DNA of 6,134 bases from the NCBI GenBank assembly GCA_045614565.1, contig JAZLDG010000103.1, positions 1 through 6,134 of the forward strand. Direction: 5' to 3'. Below, piece by piece: positions 4,722 to 6,134 of the stretch. A program made the translations under genes and the position numbers. A model generated the notes under the pieces. That model was not told the DNA's origin. It did no database searches and was given only the letters and a program-made list of their open reading frames with translations. The stretch comes from Scatosoma sp045614565 (GTDB lineage: Bacteria; Bacillota; Clostridia; Christensenellales; Borkfalkiaceae). Every line of letters begins with the position of its first letter. Positions within the stretch are counted from its first letter, which is position 1.

Positions 4722-4937
4722 TTATCGCCCTGTTCCGCAAGGCGCGGGAGTGAAAAACACGAATAGAAACGTGCCGGCGTCCTTACGGATAGCCGCTCCC
4801 GCATACACTACGGGCATAAAAAAGACACTCTGACGGGGTGCGGACCGTTCTATTTTGAGTTTTTCAGGCTCGCTTTCAGCGTATCGCGCCGCCCGGCGTT
4901 TGTAAAGCGATTTTAATAATCCGTTAAGAATTACCAT
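4722..4937 (-). CDS. Doubtful small protein, 71 aa, overlapping the nuclease-like gene
   Basis: The ATG (4937) overlaps the stop of the preceding gene as ATGGTAA, an arrangement suited to translational coupling. The stop is 19 bp before the next gene. The product starts MVILNGLLKSLYKRRAARYAE, with a basic amphipathic N-terminus, and has a hydrophobic C-terminal half (SVFFMPVVYAG, FLFVFFTPAPCG) that might touch a membrane. No family is recognised. If it is not a gene, about 210 bp of the operon would be empty, which argues mildly in its favour. Confidence 0.5.
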   Translation of the reverse strand: MVILNGLLKSLYKRRAARYAESEPEKLKIERSAPRQSVFFMPVVYAGAAIRKDAGTFLFVFFTPAPCGTGR

Positions 4938-5599
4938 ATCCCCGCCGCCTTTCGCACGACCTCAAGCGTTTTGACGTTCGCCACCGTAAAGGCTTCAAAA
5001 TCTTTCACCGGTATATAGACGTTTACCGCGCCCTTGCCGTTCCGGTTCGCCGCCGTCCGCCACCGCTCCGCCGTCGCCGGTGTTATCGGTTGTGATAAAA
5101 CAAAACGTGCCGTTTGGAACGGGACAAGGTAAACGTCCCCCGTATCGTCAAAGGTGAACAGGTAAAAGTCTGTCTGTTCGTTCGGATCGGTCAGGCACGA
5201 CTCCGGCTTTCCGCCGTTGTTTCGGATTTCAAACGTAAGTTCCGGCGTCGCTCTGTTCCGCCAATATCGGCAAGTCCCCGCTTTGCGCCGCTTCGCGTCT
5301 ATCCGTGCCGTCATAGGCGCGCCGGTGCGCGGTTCGGTGTAGCGGACTATGTAATCAATCCCCGCGCGCTGTCGCTTTTCGTCCGCCACCGGTTCGATTT
5401 TATACGCTGTCGGAAAAAGCCGCTTTAAAGCTTCTATGTCTTCGGGTTCGTGCTGTTTGCTGTAAGCCAAATCCCGCGCAAAGTCGCCGTTGTCGTTCGC
5501 CGCTTGACGCGTCCCGGAAAGGTGGGTATCATTGCCTTGAAAGGTTATCTGTGGGCGGTGGCGCGTGCAAGCGTTCGCCGCCCTGCTTTTATCAGTCAT
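4931..5599 (-). CDS. PD-(D/E)XK-nuclease-like protein, 222 aa
   Basis: Residues 1-45 are polar and probably disordered (AANDN at 33-37). Residues 50-70 form a helix (EDIEALKRLFP), followed by RAGIDYIVRY with D82, then strands ending in ARIDAKRR with D101-A-K103. ELTFEI (120-125) and the strands TDFYLFTFDDTGDVYLVPF (143-161) follow. The order 'GID, strand, D-x-K, strands, a DFYLF...VYLVPF unit' is that of PD-(D/E)XK nucleases, including some phage and intron-associated ones, with D82, D101 and K103 as likely metal-site residues. This is pattern recognition, not a search. The start is ATG 5599, overlapping the stop of the HTH gene as ATGA, with GGGGGCGG upstream; the frame open to 5680 lies inside that gene. 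Possible roles are a nickase for replication or transfer, or an anti-competitor nuclease. Confidence 0.75.
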   Translation of the reverse strand: MTDKSRAANACTRHRPQITFQGNDTHLSGTRQAANDNGDFARDLAYSKQHEPEDIEALKRLFPTAYKIEPVADEKRQRAGIDYIVRYTEPRTGAPMTARIDAKRRKAGTCRYWRNRATPELTFEIRNNGGKPESCLTDPNEQTDFYLFTFDDTGDVYLVPFQTARFVLSQPITPATAERWRTAANRNGKGAVNVYIPVKDFEAFTVANVKTLEVVRKAAGIW

Positions 5600-5829
5600 T
5601 TCCGCCCCCGTGCCTGTTTGGTCGCTCCGGTGGCGTTCCGGTTGTCGTTCGCCGCTATCGCTTCCAGTTCTTTTATCCAAGTTTCAAACGCGCCCCGCGT
5701 GATAAGCGTGCGCCGTCCGACCTTCACCGTTAAAGGTGCTTTGCCCCGTTTCTGCAATTCGTAAAAAAGCGCCTTGCTGATATTGACGGCTTCGCAAAAG
5801 CCTTTCACCGTAAAAAAATCTTCGCTCAT
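5596..5829 (-). CDS. AlpA/excisionase-like helix-turn-helix protein
   Basis: The 77-residue protein matches the short MerR-like helix-turn-helix of AlpA regulators and excisionases (HTH_17 type): FFTVKGFCEAVNISKALFYELQKRGKAPLTVKVGRRTLITRGAFETWIKEL over residues 5-55 in three parts, namely the helix-turn-helix (6-27), the wing with VGRRTLI (37-43) and a final helix. A basic, flexible tail follows (AANDN at 59-63, ending KQARGRK). ATG 5829 has an AGGGAG ribosome site about nine bases upstream. It is the first gene of the five-gene run and overlaps the next by ATGA. It may direct excision, activate the integrase gene or regulate its own operon; its position opposite the integrase gene on the circle does not tell which. 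Confidence 0.86.
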   Translation of the reverse strand: MSEDFFTVKGFCEAVNISKALFYELQKRGKAPLTVKVGRRTLITRGAFETWIKELEAIAANDNRNATGATKQARGRK

Positions 5830-5834
5830 TTTTT

Positions 5835-5900
5835 AAACTCCCTGTTTGTCGTTTACGGGTTTTTGTCGCCCGTTTATGTTTCGACTGTATCAGGGAGTTT
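5835..5900 (-). promoter_or_regulatory. Inverted repeat able to hide the ribosome site of the HTH gene
   Basis: On the minus strand AAACTCCCTG (5900-5891) is the exact complement of CAGGGAGTTT (5844-5835), which contains the ribosome site of the gene starting at 5829. A smaller hairpin, ACGGG/CCCGT with a CGACAAAAA loop (5873-5855), lies between them. An mRNA starting upstream of 5900 would fold with the ribosome site paired. The same 10-bp dyad could instead be a double operator. No clear promoter could be assigned in this leader. Confidence 0.6.
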
Positions 5901-5911
5901 TTTGCAAATAC

Positions 5912-5945
5912 GCTTATTGCAACTGCAGCAAGCGGCTTATTGCAA
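5912..5945. repeat. Direct repeat GCTTATTGCAA upstream of the HTH gene
   Basis: GCTTATTGCAA occurs at 5912-5922 and 5935-5945, 23 bp apart, and a third TTGCAA lies at 5902-5907. A CTGCAG palindrome (5923-5928) sits between the two copies. They lie between the stop of the 253-aa gene (5954) and the HTH gene, where the main operon promoter should be, so they are candidate operators for the HTH protein. Confidence 0.6.
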
Positions 5946-5953
5946 AACTTTTT

Positions 5954-6134
5954 TTAGTGCCTTTTTGCGTTGTAAAAATACCGTGAAACACTTACTTTTT
6001 TGAGGGTTTTTCCACATATTTCAACCTGTGTTGCTGTAAAATTTATTTCTGCATTGTCAAAAGTGATTGTCTTTTGATTTTTCCAGTATCTCCAAGCTTT
6101 TTCAAAGGTTTCGCTTTGGTGCGATTTTGCAAAA
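5954..6134 (-). CDS. C-terminal end of the same 253-aa hypothetical protein
   Basis: This is the other end of the gene that starts at 722. Bases 5994-6134 duplicate 1-141, and the reading frame continues without a break through 5993-5957 to TAA at 5956-5954. It adds the residues KVSVSRYFYNAKRH beyond what the left copy encodes. The basic, aromatic C-terminus ends 124 bp before the AlpA-like gene. It should be annotated once, as a single gene across the junction, and not as two fragments. Confidence 0.85.
   Translation of the reverse strand, partial: FAKSHQSETFEKAWRYWKNQKTITFDNAEINFTATQVEICGKTLKKVSVSRYFYNAKRH
5994..6134. repeat. Terminal direct repeat, right copy (circular contig overlap)
   Basis: Exact copy of 1-141 with a constant offset of 5,993. 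The base before it (5993) completes the codon interrupted at base 1 of the window, which independently supports joining the ends. Confidence 0.93.

Noticed and set aside
4931..5680. 249-residue version of the nuclease-like protein
   Set aside because: The extra 27 codons lie within the HTH gene; the ATGA overlap and ribosome site favour the start at 5599.
1..6134. Linear element with 141-bp terminal direct repeats
   Set aside because: A gene runs in frame across the join and the repeat length equals a common assembler overlap, so circularity explains it better.

Overview
The window is one complete small circular element. Bases 1-141 are repeated exactly as 5994-6134, so the unique circle is 5,993 bp, opened at an arbitrary point inside a gene. 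All convincing genes lie on the minus strand. The host is probably a Pseudomonadota, most likely an alphaproteobacterium. The reasons are the style of the integrase N-terminus, a winged-helix protein of a type I associate with alphaproteobacterial islands, AANDN linker peptides and a GTTC-N7-GTTC LexA-like box. This host call is inference from memory of families, not a search.

Layout, following transcription leftward around the circle. The AlpA/excisionase-like HTH gene (5829-5596) overlaps a gene with a PD-(D/E)XK-nuclease-like pattern (5599-4931) by ATGA. This overlaps a doubtful 71-codon gene (4937-4722), followed by a small unknown gene (4702-4433) and a winged-helix DNA-binding protein (4385-3975). 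These form one operon-like run. Next is about 525 bp without a convincing gene, packed with helically phased short repeats, a 12-bp tandem repeat and four TGAGTACC iterons; it is the best candidate for a replication origin. Then comes a RelE/ParE-type toxin and HTH antitoxin operon (3396-2766) with a near-consensus promoter, an operator-like palindrome in the promoter spacer, and a terminator. A second phased-repeat cluster (GGTCAA) lies between that terminator and the attachment site.

The attachment site (attP) is the 3' half of a tRNA-Glu(UUC) gene with its own terminator (2264-2340). It is flanked by two plus three copies of TGTCTGCA, which look like integrase arm sites. The tyrosine integrase gene (2110-854) starts beside it. 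A structured 131-bp spacer follows, then a 253-residue protein of unknown function (722 through 1, continuing to 5954 across the junction). That gene is visibly AT-richer than the others.

The window therefore looks like the excised (or autonomously replicating) form of a very small tRNA-Glu-integrating element. It has integration and excision control, a possible origin and initiator, and a stabilising toxin-antitoxin pair. I see no capsid, relaxase or conjugation gene. The functional novelty, if any, lies in the PD-(D/E)XK-like protein, the 253-residue protein and the cis-acting repeat architecture.
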